Under the pieces are notes generated by a model, which made no database searches, was not told the origin of the DNA, and saw nothing but the letters and a program-made list of their open reading frames with translations. The translations under genes and the position numbers were made by a program. Positions 49,799 to 58,562 of a DNA stretch of 64,000 bases are shown here, in pieces. Within the stretch, counting starts at the first letter, position 1. Every line of letters begins with the position of its first letter. Source of the stretch: Acetobacter musti (GTDB taxonomy: Bacteria; Pseudomonadota; Alphaproteobacteria; Acetobacterales; Acetobacteraceae); NCBI RefSeq assembly GCF_011516835.1, contig NZ_WOTB01000020.1, positions 17,048 through 81,047 on the forward strand, in the 5' to 3' direction.

Positions 49799-52374
49799 TG
49801 GCTGAGAGATCATATCGTCATTGTTTTGAGACGGCTTCTCGCGCAGCAGGGCGCGCGCTCAGTGATGAAGAGCTTGAAAAGATATTCGATGCGGCTCAGG
49901 GCAGAATTAACAAGTATGTCCGGCAAGGTTCATCTCCGCGCGACGCTGCCCGGAGAGCCGGGAAAGAACTGGCCGATGAGCACCGGGAGGCCGTTGCGCG
50001 GGAGCGCCGGAACGCCCTGAATAACAGGTTTATCAATCGACAGCTAATGGAGCGTGTCCCTGAGGGGAAGGAGGCACAATATCATCGTGCCGTTCTGTCG
50101 TCGAAGGAAGGAAATCTTCGCGGTCTGGCTGATTCTACCGATATCAACATGAAGTCCCGTGCCGCAAAAATTTCCGGGCAGTTCGAAAGCGACCTTCGGA
50201 AAGAGGGCCTGTACAAGGCAGCCATCGCAAAGGACAAGGAATTTGACCGGGACATAGGCCGGGATCTCTGGTCGCTGCGCTCGGGAGACGGGAAGTCTGT
50301 AACCGGGAATTCTGCTGCCTTTAAGATTGCCACGATACTTTCCAGATATCAGGAAACCGTCCGCCTGATGCAGAACAAGGCAGGCGCATGGATCAGAAAG
50401 ACAGAGAATTTTGTTGCGTCTCAGTTCCATGACAGCGAGAAAATCCGTAAGGTTTCCGCTGACGCATGGATCAATGCGATTTTACCAAAGCTGGACGAAC
50501 GCACGTTTGATGAAGTAACGGGCGACCGTCGGGCATGGTTGAAGAACGTCTATTTAGCGCTGGCTACCGGCGTGCATGAAGGAGCCCCTTCATATGGAGA
50601 TGCTCTTGCGTTCAAAGGTCCGGGGAACCTTGCCAGGAGGATAAGCCAGGGGCGCGTTCTCCATTTCAAAGATGCCGATAGCTGGATGGATTATAATGCG
50701 CAGTTTGGTCGCGGGAACGTCATCGATGCTGCGCTGGGAGGAGTTCTCCATGGCGCACGCAATGCGGCCCTGATGGAACGTTTCGGGACAAACCCGGAGG
50801 CTATGTTTGACCGGTGGACCGATCAGCTCATAGACAGGGCAAAAAAACGTGAAGACACAGAAATGGTTAAGCACCTTCAGAATGATAAAGCCAAAAAGGT
50901 GTTCAGCACGCTTACAGGAGAATACTCTCGCGCTGACAGCGTGACACTGGCTCAGATCGGTCAGGTTTCCCGCATCATTAATCAGCTGACAATGCTTGGC
51001 AGCACGCTGATGTCATCGATTACTGATATACCCGTTCAGGTTGCGATGCTCCGCCATAACGGCGTGCCAATCCTTGAGGCGTTTTCACATCTTGCCCTTG
51101 GCCTGCTTCCGTCTGAAAAGGCAGCCCGGTCTCGGGTAGCTGATCTTCTTGGCGTTGGGAACGAGGCTCTTGTCGGAGATATTGCTGCCCGGTTCACCGG
51201 GGAAGACGGACGCCTTGGGCAGCTATCCGAGGCTGTAAACAGATTCCACAGCCTGACTGGCATGTCATACTGGAACGACGCAGTGCGCCGTGGGGCGGGG
51301 ACGATGGTTGCCTATAACCTTGCGCGAAATGCAGGGAAGTCTTTCGAAACTCTTCCAAAGCGGCTTCAAACGACATTGCGCCGGTATGGGATTGAGGGGG
51401 AAGAATGGCGGGCGCTACAGCAAGTTAAGCGTGAGGCGGATAACGGAAAATCCTATATCCTGCCTTCCCATATCTCTGAACTCTCCGACGATGCTGTGTC
51501 CCACTTGCCGGGAAGCGCTGACTATGCCCGCTCAGAACTGGAACGGAAGCTGCGGGCCTATGTTCTCGATCAGGTTGACGAAGGCATGTCGGAGGCCAAT
51601 GCCGGCACTGCCGCCATAGCAAACATGGGCACGCAGCGCGGAACCGTATCCGGAGAGCTTGTCAGAGCCATTATGCAGTTCAAAAGCTACACCATTAATT
51701 ACATGGTCCGGGGTATGGGTCGTGAGCTGATGCGTATGGGTGAAGGAAACACAACAGGCGATTTTAAAGGGCTGGTGACCGCCATGCGGAGGGGGGCCGA
51801 CATTCCGGGGATTGCCTTTCTCATCGCATCCACAACTGCCCTCGGCTATGTGTCTATGAACCTGAAAGATATTATGAAGGGAAGGGAGCCGAGAAAGGCT
51901 GACAGTTTCAGCGACTATGTAAAGCTTGTTACGGCATCCATGGCTCAGGGCGGCGGCGCCGGCATCCTTGGTGACTTCCTTTTTGGCGAAGCAAACCGTT
52001 TTGGCGGTGGATTTGCCGGAACACTTGCCGGCCCGACGATGGGTAATATCGGAGATGTGGCAAACGCCTACCAGGCAATTCGCGATGGATGGGAGAACCG
52101 GGGTCCGCAAGACGGCATAAAAGAAGCGGAAAGCCAGGCGCTGCGTCTGGCCGAGACGCATATTCCCTTCGGGGCGATTGTCCCGCAGGCTGTATGGCTG
52201 AACACTTTTTACGGCAAGATCGCCATGCAGTATCTGGTTAATTACCGGCTTCAGGAGATGATGAACCCCGGCTATCTTGAGCGATATGAAGACAAGGTGC
52301 AGCAGCAGAACAATCAGAAGTTCTGGCTGTCGCCTTCGTGGAGCCCTTACCAGGCAGCGGGACTGACGCAGTGA
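49798..52374 (+). CDS. Large internal virion protein (gp16-like position)
   Basis: 858 residues from the ATG at 49798. Strongly helical with charged pairs (LEKIFDAAQGRINKYV; ARRAGKELADEHREAVARERR), a central helix bundle and a near-membrane zone at IPGIAFLIASTTALGYVSMNLKDIMKG. Ends QNNQKFWLSPSWSPYQAAGLTQ. Last gene of the head/ejection run; the strand changes after it. Confidence 0.75.
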   Translation: MAERSYRHCFETASRAAGRALSDEELEKIFDAAQGRINKYVRQGSSPRDAARRAGKELADEHREAVARERRNALNNRFINRQLMERVPEGKEAQYHRAVLSSKEGNLRGLADSTDINMKSRAAKISGQFESDLRKEGLYKAAIAKDKEFDRDIGRDLWSLRSGDGKSVTGNSAAFKIATILSRYQETVRLMQNKAGAWIRKTENFVASQFHDSEKIRKVSADAWINAILPKLDERTFDEVTGDRRAWLKNVYLALATGVHEGAPSYGDALAFKGPGNLARRISQGRVLHFKDADSWMDYNAQFGRGNVIDAALGGVLHGARNAALMERFGTNPEAMFDRWTDQLIDRAKKREDTEMVKHLQNDKAKKVFSTLTGEYSRADSVTLAQIGQVSRIINQLTMLGSTLMSSITDIPVQVAMLRHNGVPILEAFSHLALGLLPSEKAARSRVADLLGVGNEALVGDIAARFTGEDGRLGQLSEAVNRFHSLTGMSYWNDAVRRGAGTMVAYNLARNAGKSFETLPKRLQTTLRRYGIEGEEWRALQQVKREADNGKSYILPSHISELSDDAVSHLPGSADYARSELERKLRAYVLDQVDEGMSEANAGTAAIANMGTQRGTVSGELVRAIMQFKSYTINYMVRGMGRELMRMGEGNTTGDFKGLVTAMRRGADIPGIAFLIASTTALGYVSMNLKDIMKGREPRKADSFSDYVKLVTASMAQGGGAGILGDFLFGEANRFGGGFAGTLAGPTMGNIGDVANAYQAIRDGWENRGPQDGIKEAESQALRLAETHIPFGAIVPQAVWLNTFYGKIAMQYLVNYRLQEMMNPGYLERYEDKVQQQNNQKFWLSPSWSPYQAAGLTQ

Positions 52375-52408
52375 TATTAATCTTCGCGTCCCTCTTTAAT
52401 AAATTCGT

Positions 52409-52777
52409 TCAATAAGATGCGTTTGGTGCTGGCGATTTAAGAGACGTTCTATATTTAAGAACCCATGGTAGGAATGTATCTATTTTTCGTGATGTTTGTT
52501 CAGCAGTCCATACAAGCATCTGTTTTTGTCTATAATTCATTCCGTTTGAAAATGACATAACAGAATTTCTGTATTCGTTATGGCATCTTGAGGCGAGCGC
52601 CATGGCAATAGTTGATGCATCGGATGTTCTGTCGTCTATTTTAGATACGTTATCGATGGCGCAGTTTTTTAAATCTTCAGTTGCGAAATACCGCTCAGAT
52701 TCTACCTGCCTTTTCTCTTCTGCGCTTTGCGCGCATCCACATAAACATACTGCAACCAGTACAATAAGATGTTTCAT
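52409..52777 (-). CDS. Small lipoprotein
   Basis: 122 residues. Lipoprotein signal MKHLIVLVAVCLCGC with lipobox L-C-G-C. The mature part is charged and helical. Minus strand, downstream of the RHH gene; expressed probably in the lysogen, perhaps as a surface (exclusion-type) protein. Confidence 0.65.
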   Translation of the reverse strand: MKHLIVLVAVCLCGCAQSAEEKRQVESERYFATEDLKNCAIDNVSKIDDRTSDASTIAMALASRCHNEYRNSVMSFSNGMNYRQKQMLVWTAEQTSRKIDTFLPWVLKYRTSLKSPAPNASY

Positions 52778-53016
52778 TTCTTCCCCTGCGCATCCTTCGC
52801 CCGCTCAAGCGCTTCGAGCGCGATCTTTTTAATCTCTGCCAGTCCCCTTTCTGGGAAGTCGTAGCCATTCTTCCACATTAGTAAAGTGGGCGTAGCATCG
52901 GATGCTTTGATTTGGCATGGCGACCGTCCACGCACCTCCTGTCGAAGAATTGCCACTTCAGAAGCCAGAGCGTCGATCTGTGCCTGCATTCGTTCAAGGA
53001 TGCCAGCGCTCGCCAT
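52774..53016 (-). CDS. Small hypothetical protein
   Basis: 80 residues from the ATG at 53016 with GGAGG upstream. Short coiled coil (GILERMQAQIDALASEVAILRQEVRG), then a small tail. Coupled to the lipoprotein gene by an ATGA overlap. Confidence 0.6.
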   Translation of the reverse strand: MASAGILERMQAQIDALASEVAILRQEVRGRSPCQIKASDATPTLLMWKNGYDFPERGLAEIKKIALEALERAKDAQGKK

Positions 53017-53071
53017 AATCTTCCTCCATCTGGGATTACGAAGAGTCACAATCTCCGATTGGGCGCCGTTA

Positions 53072-53374
53072 TCACACCATATCACGGGCGTTTATAAATC
53101 CATTGAGAAGAGCTTTGAGCACGGCCTTTTCCTGCGCGGTCATCCCACGAAAGATCTTCATCAATGCCCTTTCCTCCGAATCCTTCGGAGCGTTATCGCG
53201 GTCGAACTCTTCTAAGGCATCCGTGAGAAGAGAGCCCTTTTTTAGCGATTCCTCAAGGCGCTGCACGATCTCGGCGTTTACGGATTGAGGGCGTTTTGCC
53301 GCCTCAATCCGTAGTGCGTGGAGAAGCTCTTCTCCTAGTCTGACAGTGATTGATGAGCGCCGTAAGTCCTGCAT
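53072..53374 (-). CDS. Ribbon-helix-helix repressor (Mnt-like)
   Basis: 100 residues from the ATG at 53374. The N-terminus LRRSSITVRLGEELLHALRIEAAKRPQSVNAEIVQRLEESL is an Arc/Mnt-type ribbon-helix-helix. The C-terminal half (LEEFDRDNAPKDSEERALMKIFRGMTAQEKAVLKALL) is helical and may oligomerise. Divergent from the Arc-like gene across two palindromes, as mnt is from arc/ant in P22. Confidence 0.75.
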   Translation of the reverse strand: MQDLRRSSITVRLGEELLHALRIEAAKRPQSVNAEIVQRLEESLKKGSLLTDALEEFDRDNAPKDSEERALMKIFRGMTAQEKAVLKALLNGFINARDMV

Positions 53375-53412
53375 AGCGGCATAATATCCGAAATCAGAAA
53401 AATATCTATTGC

Positions 53413-53427
53413 GCACTCCGAGAGTGC
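53413..53427. promoter_or_regulatory. Ribbon-helix-helix operator 1
   Basis: GCACTCCGAGAGTGC: perfect 6-bp arms with a 3-bp centre. It lies between a possible -35 (TTGCGC, 53409-53414) and -10 (CATTAT, 53432-53437; 17-bp spacer) for the Arc-like/antirepressor direction. Confidence 0.75.
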
Positions 53428-53443
53428 TGTGCATTATTGGTTT

Positions 53444-53458
53444 GCACTCTGGCAGTGC
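53444..53458. promoter_or_regulatory. Ribbon-helix-helix operator 2
   Basis: GCACTCTGGCAGTGC, same arms with one changed base; centre 31 bp from operator 1. It lies over the likely promoter for the leftward Mnt-like gene. Confidence 0.72.
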
Positions 53459-53476
53459 GGAAAGTGAGAAGGATCA

Positions 53477-53656
53477 ATGAAAGAAACCCAATGCATAAAC
53501 TTCCGGATGGACCGCGATCTTCTTCGCGCCCTTCGGATACGCGCCGCAAAAAATGAGCGCAGCGCGAATAAAGAATGTGTCGCGATTTTGCGGGAAGTTC
53601 TGAAAACAGAAAAGGCGTCGGACCAGCCTGGCAGCAATTCCGACGCCTCTCAGTGA
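53477..53656 (+). CDS. Arc-like ribbon-helix-helix protein
   Basis: 59 residues; ATG at 53477 with GAAGGA 5-7 nt upstream. CINFRMDRDLLRALRIRAAKNERSANKECVAILREVL is a full Arc-type ribbon-helix-helix in the Arc size range (about 53 aa in P22). First gene of the antirepressor operon; it would bind the GCACTCnnnGAGTGC sites and limit the antirepressor. Confidence 0.75.
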   Translation: MKETQCINFRMDRDLLRALRIRAAKNERSANKECVAILREVLKTEKASDQPGSNSDASQ

Positions 53657-53679
53657 AACCCAGTAAGGAACCACAGAGC

Positions 53680-54495
53680 ATGACTCTTACCACAATGCTT
53701 ACCCCGAATGCTACTCCGACAATGTCGAGCCGCGAGATTGCGACGCTGACAGGTAGCAGCCACGACAACGTTCTGAAAACCATTCGGGCTCTTGTGAAAA
53801 AGGGTCTCGTTTCTGGGAACGAGACCCCCTACGTCCACCCCCAGAATGGACAAACGTATCAGGAATTTTCCCTCGACTACCGAAACACCATGGTTGTGGT
53901 TTCTGGTTACAGCGTGGAGCTTCGTGCGCGGATCATCGACCGCTGGATGGAACTCGAAGCGGCCCCGGCAACTCCAGCCATCCCGCAGACCTACGCGGCG
54001 GCACTTCTTGAGGCCGGCCGTCTGGCGGAAGAGAACGAGAAGCTTGCCGCCGCCAGCGCCGCTGCCGAAGACCGCGCAAAGCTGTCTGAACGCTATCTCG
54101 CAATTGCGGTCCCGAAGGCTGTAGCGCTTGACCGGATCAGCACGTCTGACGGGTCATATGGACTTCAGGAAGCAGCCAAGATTCTTCAGGTGGGACCGAA
54201 GGCGTTCGTTCAGTGGCTCCGGGCAAATCGCTGGATCTACAAACGTCCGGGTTCCACGAACAATCTTGGATATCAGGATAAGATCAATGCCGGATATCTC
54301 TGGCACAAGGTCAGCACCTACGAGAATAGCAGCGGTGAAACGAAGACACGGGATGATGTGAAAATCCTTCCGAAAGGAATCGCGCGTCTCGCCCGCGAGG
54401 TTCCGGGAGCGGCCCTTGATTCTGACCTGTCTCCAGTCCCGGTAGCATCGGATGCTACCGCAAATTTTCGGGCGCACCCGGAGCCAGCATCATGA
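53680..54495 (+). CDS. Phage antirepressor (Rha domain plus KilAC-like C-terminus)
   Basis: 271 residues from the ATG at 53680. Rha-type domain at about 10-92 (MSSREIATLTGSSHDNVLKTIRAL, NGQTYQEFSLDYRNTMVVVSGYS), coiled coil about 105-140, then a KilAC-like part (SYGLQEAAKILQVGPKAFVQWLRANRWIYK). Family members bind and disable prophage repressors or act at switching. 23 bp after the Arc-like gene, so both are made together. Confidence 0.82.
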   Translation: MTLTTMLTPNATPTMSSREIATLTGSSHDNVLKTIRALVKKGLVSGNETPYVHPQNGQTYQEFSLDYRNTMVVVSGYSVELRARIIDRWMELEAAPATPAIPQTYAAALLEAGRLAEENEKLAAASAAAEDRAKLSERYLAIAVPKAVALDRISTSDGSYGLQEAAKILQVGPKAFVQWLRANRWIYKRPGSTNNLGYQDKINAGYLWHKVSTYENSSGETKTRDDVKILPKGIARLAREVPGAALDSDLSPVPVASDATANFRAHPEPAS

Positions 54496-54719
54496 CGGCG
54501 CTGGTATCGGGGCCTCGGCCTCAGAGGATGGTGGGCAACGAAATCGCCATAGCCATGGGCGATGCGCTGACTGTCGATATCAGGATGGAGAAAGACCCAC
54601 AAAACTCCCGGATCGAGAACTGCGAACGTATGCTGAAAGTGGCCGCGCACGCCATCATGCAGATGTGGGACGACGTGCAGGCAGAGAAGGCAAGACGGGC
54701 AAAGTTGCTCCAGACGTGA
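54492..54719 (+). CDS. Small hypothetical protein after antirepressor
   Basis: 75 residues, ATGA overlap with the antirepressor. Helical with IENCERMLKVAAHAIMQMWDDVQAEKARRAK. It ends the regulatory module. Not recognised. Confidence 0.6.
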   Translation: MTALVSGPRPQRMVGNEIAIAMGDALTVDIRMEKDPQNSRIENCERMLKVAAHAIMQMWDDVQAEKARRAKLLQT

Positions 54720-54745
54720 CTGCTGCGGGGCTGTGGCGGGAGCCC

Positions 54746-54758
54746 CGGTACTAACAAA
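54746..54758 (+). promoter_or_regulatory. Late-region motif CGGTACTAACAAA, copy 3
   Basis: Begins 27 bp after the end of the antirepressor operon and lies 81 nt before the start of the exported fibre-like gene at 54840. Confidence 0.65.
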
Positions 54759-54839
54759 CCAGCCTCACCCGTAGCACGATTTTCCGTGTGATGGGCGTCT
54801 TCGGTCATCAGAATTCTGCCCGCAACAGATGGGCGTCTG

Positions 54840-57413
54840 ATGAAAAAGCTGTTCTGCGCGACAATTCTGGCGCTCTCCTTCCTCCCCGCCACTGCCTACA
54901 GCCAGCAATCCAGGACGTGGATACAGGGTCAGGTTCTGACCAGCGCGCAGATGAACGCGTTCGATGCGGCCAAAGTCAACACGACCAACGGCACACTCAC
55001 GAACCCAACAATTAACGGAACTTCGCTCAGTTCGCGCCCGGTCCAGTGGACGGATATCGGTTCAAGCATTCCGGGGCTGGACAGCAATGGCAATGTCACC
55101 GCGCCGGTCAACACGGCTGGCTCCATCACAGCTCTCACACAGGCATACTTCGGAACAACACCTCTCGACTACGGCCTCGCGCAGACGAATACTTCATGGC
55201 GTCCCGGGGCTGCGTTCTTTACCAGCTTCGGCGACAGCGCTGCATCGCCTCGCGCCATCCATCTTGGCGGTCTTGGTTCACATAACGATGCTTACGTGAA
55301 TCTGATCGGCATGCTGATGGGGCACTCGGACAACTCCGGAGCCGTGCTGTCCATTCAGGATACGGACGGGGAGTTCGGGGCCAATCGCATTGGCGCTGGC
55401 GGAACCGACGGCATTGTCGAGTTCACCAAGACCAGCAACGTTGCCCCGCGCCTGGAGGCCGGTGCCGACATCACGAACGCCGATGGCGTTGTCCGCACTG
55501 TGACCGTGGACACAGCGGATTTCAAAGTCACGCCCGCGTTTACGCCTGCTCAGCTTGCGCTCATTCAGGGCAATGGGATCATTCGTGTCTATCTGAACTG
55601 GAAAAACGGCAATAACACCGCATCCACACCGCACGGGTTCAGCATCCCGAACGTGTATTATGGATACATGGATGCCACAAAGGTAACCACAACCACTGAC
55701 GCCACAACCGGCGTAGTCAGTGACGTGTTCCCGGTCATGGTCGATGACGACAGTCAGGGGCCGGGCTGGCGGACTCAGAACAGCATTACGGCCGCGGCAG
55801 CCGCGCCGGGGACGAATACCGGCGATACGATCGATACCACTACGGACACCACATCTTCGGCGCCCGGCCTCGTGTGGCATTACGCTGACACCGCAGTTTT
55901 CATCGGCATGTCGGACGGCAAGACCATCCACAACGACATGGCGCAATACACGCCTGGCAATGACAGCATAACCCGTGCCATGACCGGCGTTGAGTATGAC
56001 CTGCTGGCTGACCAGACTGCCGACTACCAGTATAAAGTCGACGGCGTGATGATCAATGTGGACGGCAACGGCCACGAACTGACCGACGACAGCATCGAGA
56101 TGTACCTCGGCGGCGGCATCAAGCATCACCTTCAGATCGGTGACGCCTTTTGCGGCCAGTACGGCATCGAGACGAGCGGCTTCTCACTCAACGGTCAGTG
56201 CCCGCTTACGACAGCGAACAGCGGCGTCAACATTGCGAAGTTTCAGGGCGAGACCGGCAACGGACATCATGAGGCCATGGTGTTCTCGATGTCATCCGGT
56301 GCTGACCCGAACAACCTGACGAATTACTCCATGGCGCTCACGGGCGGCATCGACCCTAACGACACCAGCACGACGACCGCATGGGGAACGGCACTGGGTG
56401 CCCTCAAGTGGAACTCGGACGGCGACATGCAGTCCCTTGCGCTCTGCGGTGGTCAGTTCGGTCAATACTGCAACCTTGTGGCTTCAGGGGACGGCACGGT
56501 AAAACTGAAGGGTGCCACGGTGGTGTCAGCGCAGATGTCCCTTACGCCCGGCATGGACCTGATCTTTCAGAGCGCCACAAGCACGACTGATGCCTACCTG
56601 TATGGTGCCGGGAACGGGGTCATCGGTATCGGCACGGGTATCTCTGGTGGTGGTGGTCTTACGATGCCCGGCCTGCTTAATGTAGGCGGCGCGGCAACAC
56701 TTGGAAGCCTCACGGTAACCGGCGGGTCAACCTTCAGCGGACAGATTGCGATCGCCAACAACGCAACATGGACGGGAAACCTTATTGCTGAGGCTGGCTC
56801 TCAGCTAATGTTTCAGAACGCTACCTCCACCACCGCTGCATATGTCTCCGTGGATGCTCTTGGAAATCTTCTGGAGAACACGGGGATGTCCACTGGCGGA
56901 GGCTTCGGTGTGACGCCGCGAACTTACAGTCAGCTTGCGACCGCAGGTCTCACTCTCGGTACGCAGAGCTATTGCTCAGACTGCTATGATTCTGCAGGAG
57001 ATGCGGACGCTGTCGCTGGTGCCCCCGTATGGTGGAACGGCTCGACATGGGTTACTGCCGATGGGAGCCCTGCGCAGACCACTCCAGGGACAGTCGCCGC
57101 TGCGGTAACTCCAGCATCGACCATAACCGCATCCGGCGCTACCACTATCCCTATCCCCACAACTGGCAGCATCGTCTATGTCGTTAATGCGACTGCCGAC
57201 GCGACCCTGCAGTTCTCCGGCAGCGCGGCATCAGGGCAGTCTCAGGAAATCACGCTGATTATCCCAGCGACCAGCTATACGGTCACTCTGCCATCTACGG
57301 GGGTTATCTATGCGGGGGGATCGGCGCCGACCGTATCCACGGTATCCGGACAGCAGACACTGGTAAATTACAGAGCAACATCTGGCGTCACAGCAATCGC
57401 AGGGGGAATTTAA
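54840..57413 (+). CDS. Exported fibre-like protein with N-terminal signal peptide
   Basis: 857 residues. It starts with a clear Sec signal: MKKLFCATILALSFLPATAYSQ (cleavage near ATA-YS). Then SRTWIQGQVLTSAQMNAFDAAKVNTTNGTLTNPTING resembles phage fibre N-termini. Gly/Ser/Thr-rich beta sheets follow, with an internal repeat (IFQSATSTTDAYLYGAGN and MFQNATSTTAAYVSVDAL) near 565-700 and a C-terminal beta domain. Signal peptides are uncommon on virion proteins assembled in the cytoplasm. Confidence 0.72.
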   Translation: MKKLFCATILALSFLPATAYSQQSRTWIQGQVLTSAQMNAFDAAKVNTTNGTLTNPTINGTSLSSRPVQWTDIGSSIPGLDSNGNVTAPVNTAGSITALTQAYFGTTPLDYGLAQTNTSWRPGAAFFTSFGDSAASPRAIHLGGLGSHNDAYVNLIGMLMGHSDNSGAVLSIQDTDGEFGANRIGAGGTDGIVEFTKTSNVAPRLEAGADITNADGVVRTVTVDTADFKVTPAFTPAQLALIQGNGIIRVYLNWKNGNNTASTPHGFSIPNVYYGYMDATKVTTTTDATTGVVSDVFPVMVDDDSQGPGWRTQNSITAAAAAPGTNTGDTIDTTTDTTSSAPGLVWHYADTAVFIGMSDGKTIHNDMAQYTPGNDSITRAMTGVEYDLLADQTADYQYKVDGVMINVDGNGHELTDDSIEMYLGGGIKHHLQIGDAFCGQYGIETSGFSLNGQCPLTTANSGVNIAKFQGETGNGHHEAMVFSMSSGADPNNLTNYSMALTGGIDPNDTSTTTAWGTALGALKWNSDGDMQSLALCGGQFGQYCNLVASGDGTVKLKGATVVSAQMSLTPGMDLIFQSATSTTDAYLYGAGNGVIGIGTGISGGGGLTMPGLLNVGGAATLGSLTVTGGSTFSGQIAIANNATWTGNLIAEAGSQLMFQNATSTTAAYVSVDALGNLLENTGMSTGGGFGVTPRTYSQLATAGLTLGTQSYCSDCYDSAGDADAVAGAPVWWNGSTWVTADGSPAQTTPGTVAAAVTPASTITASGATTIPIPTTGSIVYVVNATADATLQFSGSAASGQSQEITLIIPATSYTVTLPSTGVIYAGGSAPTVSTVSGQQTLVNYRATSGVTAIAGGI

Positions 57414-57415
57414 GG

Positions 57416-58501
57416 ATGGCAACTACCTCCATTGCGCCAAATGATGCAAATATAATCTACAGTCCGGGTAACTGGCTGGTTGCCGCGGCCGGAGCGTCCA
57501 CGATCAATGCAGGCGCTTACTGCCGTATGATGCTGACCGGAACAAAGACGCTGTCCCTTGGGTTCACATTGCCAGCAACGCAGGATACGACAATCCCCGT
57601 GCTGACCGTTATCGTAGACGGAGTAGCAGCGGATTACTCCCTGGCGGCATCCATATCCGTAACTCTCCCGTCTTTTTCAGCCGCGGCTACCCAGCATTAT
57701 GTTGAGCTGATCGTAAAAAATACTCCTTCATATCAGGCGACGAACCTGTGGACACCACAGCTTTCCATGGTGACCCTTTCCGGTATCACTGTGGACTCCG
57801 GGGGAGCTACACAGGCACTTGCAGCCAGAAGCAAGCAGATCCTCATTCTGAGCCAGTCAGTCAGTATCGGTTTCAGATCGCAGGGCGATACCAGTGTGGA
57901 CTCAGCAGACAATAATGCGCGATATGGCTGGGCGTATCTTCAGCGGGATTATCTGGACGCGGAAGTGGGCGTTGTCGGGTTCTCTGGTCAGGGCCTTAGT
58001 ATCGCCGGTAATGGCAATGTTCCGGACCTTCTGACGACTTATAATCTGCTCTGGTCTGGACAAGCGCGCAGCTTCGCAACAAATCCTGACATGATCGTAG
58101 TGGCCGATGCCGACAATGATATCGCGGCGTACGTCTCGGAAGGGACTGCATCAGGATCGCCTGCCAATGTTCAGGCCAATCTGACCACTCTCGCAGACAA
58201 TCTTAAAGCTGCCTCCCCAGACAGCAAGATTGTTCTCATGACTCCGTTCACGCCATATGAGTTCGCATCTGTTCCCGCAGCGACGATTACTGAATATGTA
58301 TCGGGCTTTGAGGCCGCGGCGCTTGCTACCGGGGCAACATTTGTAAATGCGCTCGCCTGCCAGTCTACAACTGATCCAACCTCAGACGGCCTTCACCCGC
58401 AGGCATCCGTTCAGCTTGGGAAATGTGGTCCGGCAGTGGCATCCCTGCTCCGACCCGTTCTCTACCCCGCAGGCTCTGGCCGGTCCTATGTCTTCAGCTA
58501 A
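57416..58501 (+). CDS. Jelly-roll plus SGNH hydrolase-like fibre protein
   Basis: 361 residues. N-terminal beta sandwich (to about 130), then an SGNH fold: block I reads SQSVSIG (S148; the usual G-D before Ser is S-Q here), block II G191 in GFSGQG, block III N234 in DADND, block V D324/H327 in SDGLHPQ. The layout recalls carbohydrate esterase family 2. Acetylated exopolysaccharide of acetic acid bacteria could be the target. Starts 3 bp after the fibre gene. Confidence 0.68.
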   Translation: MATTSIAPNDANIIYSPGNWLVAAAGASTINAGAYCRMMLTGTKTLSLGFTLPATQDTTIPVLTVIVDGVAADYSLAASISVTLPSFSAAATQHYVELIVKNTPSYQATNLWTPQLSMVTLSGITVDSGGATQALAARSKQILILSQSVSIGFRSQGDTSVDSADNNARYGWAYLQRDYLDAEVGVVGFSGQGLSIAGNGNVPDLLTTYNLLWSGQARSFATNPDMIVVADADNDIAAYVSEGTASGSPANVQANLTTLADNLKAASPDSKIVLMTPFTPYEFASVPAATITEYVSGFEAAALATGATFVNALACQSTTDPTSDGLHPQASVQLGKCGPAVASLLRPVLYPAGSGRSYVFS

Positions 58502-58508
58502 AAAATAT

Positions 58509-58521
58509 CGGTACTAACAAA
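58509..58521 (+). promoter_or_regulatory. Late-region motif CGGTACTAACAAA, copy 4
   Basis: 41 nt before the start of the exported protein at 58563, in the short gap after the SGNH gene. Confidence 0.65.
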
Positions 58522-58562
58522 ATCATCCCACGGACAGACTGGTTTTCACGCGGTGGGACGAG

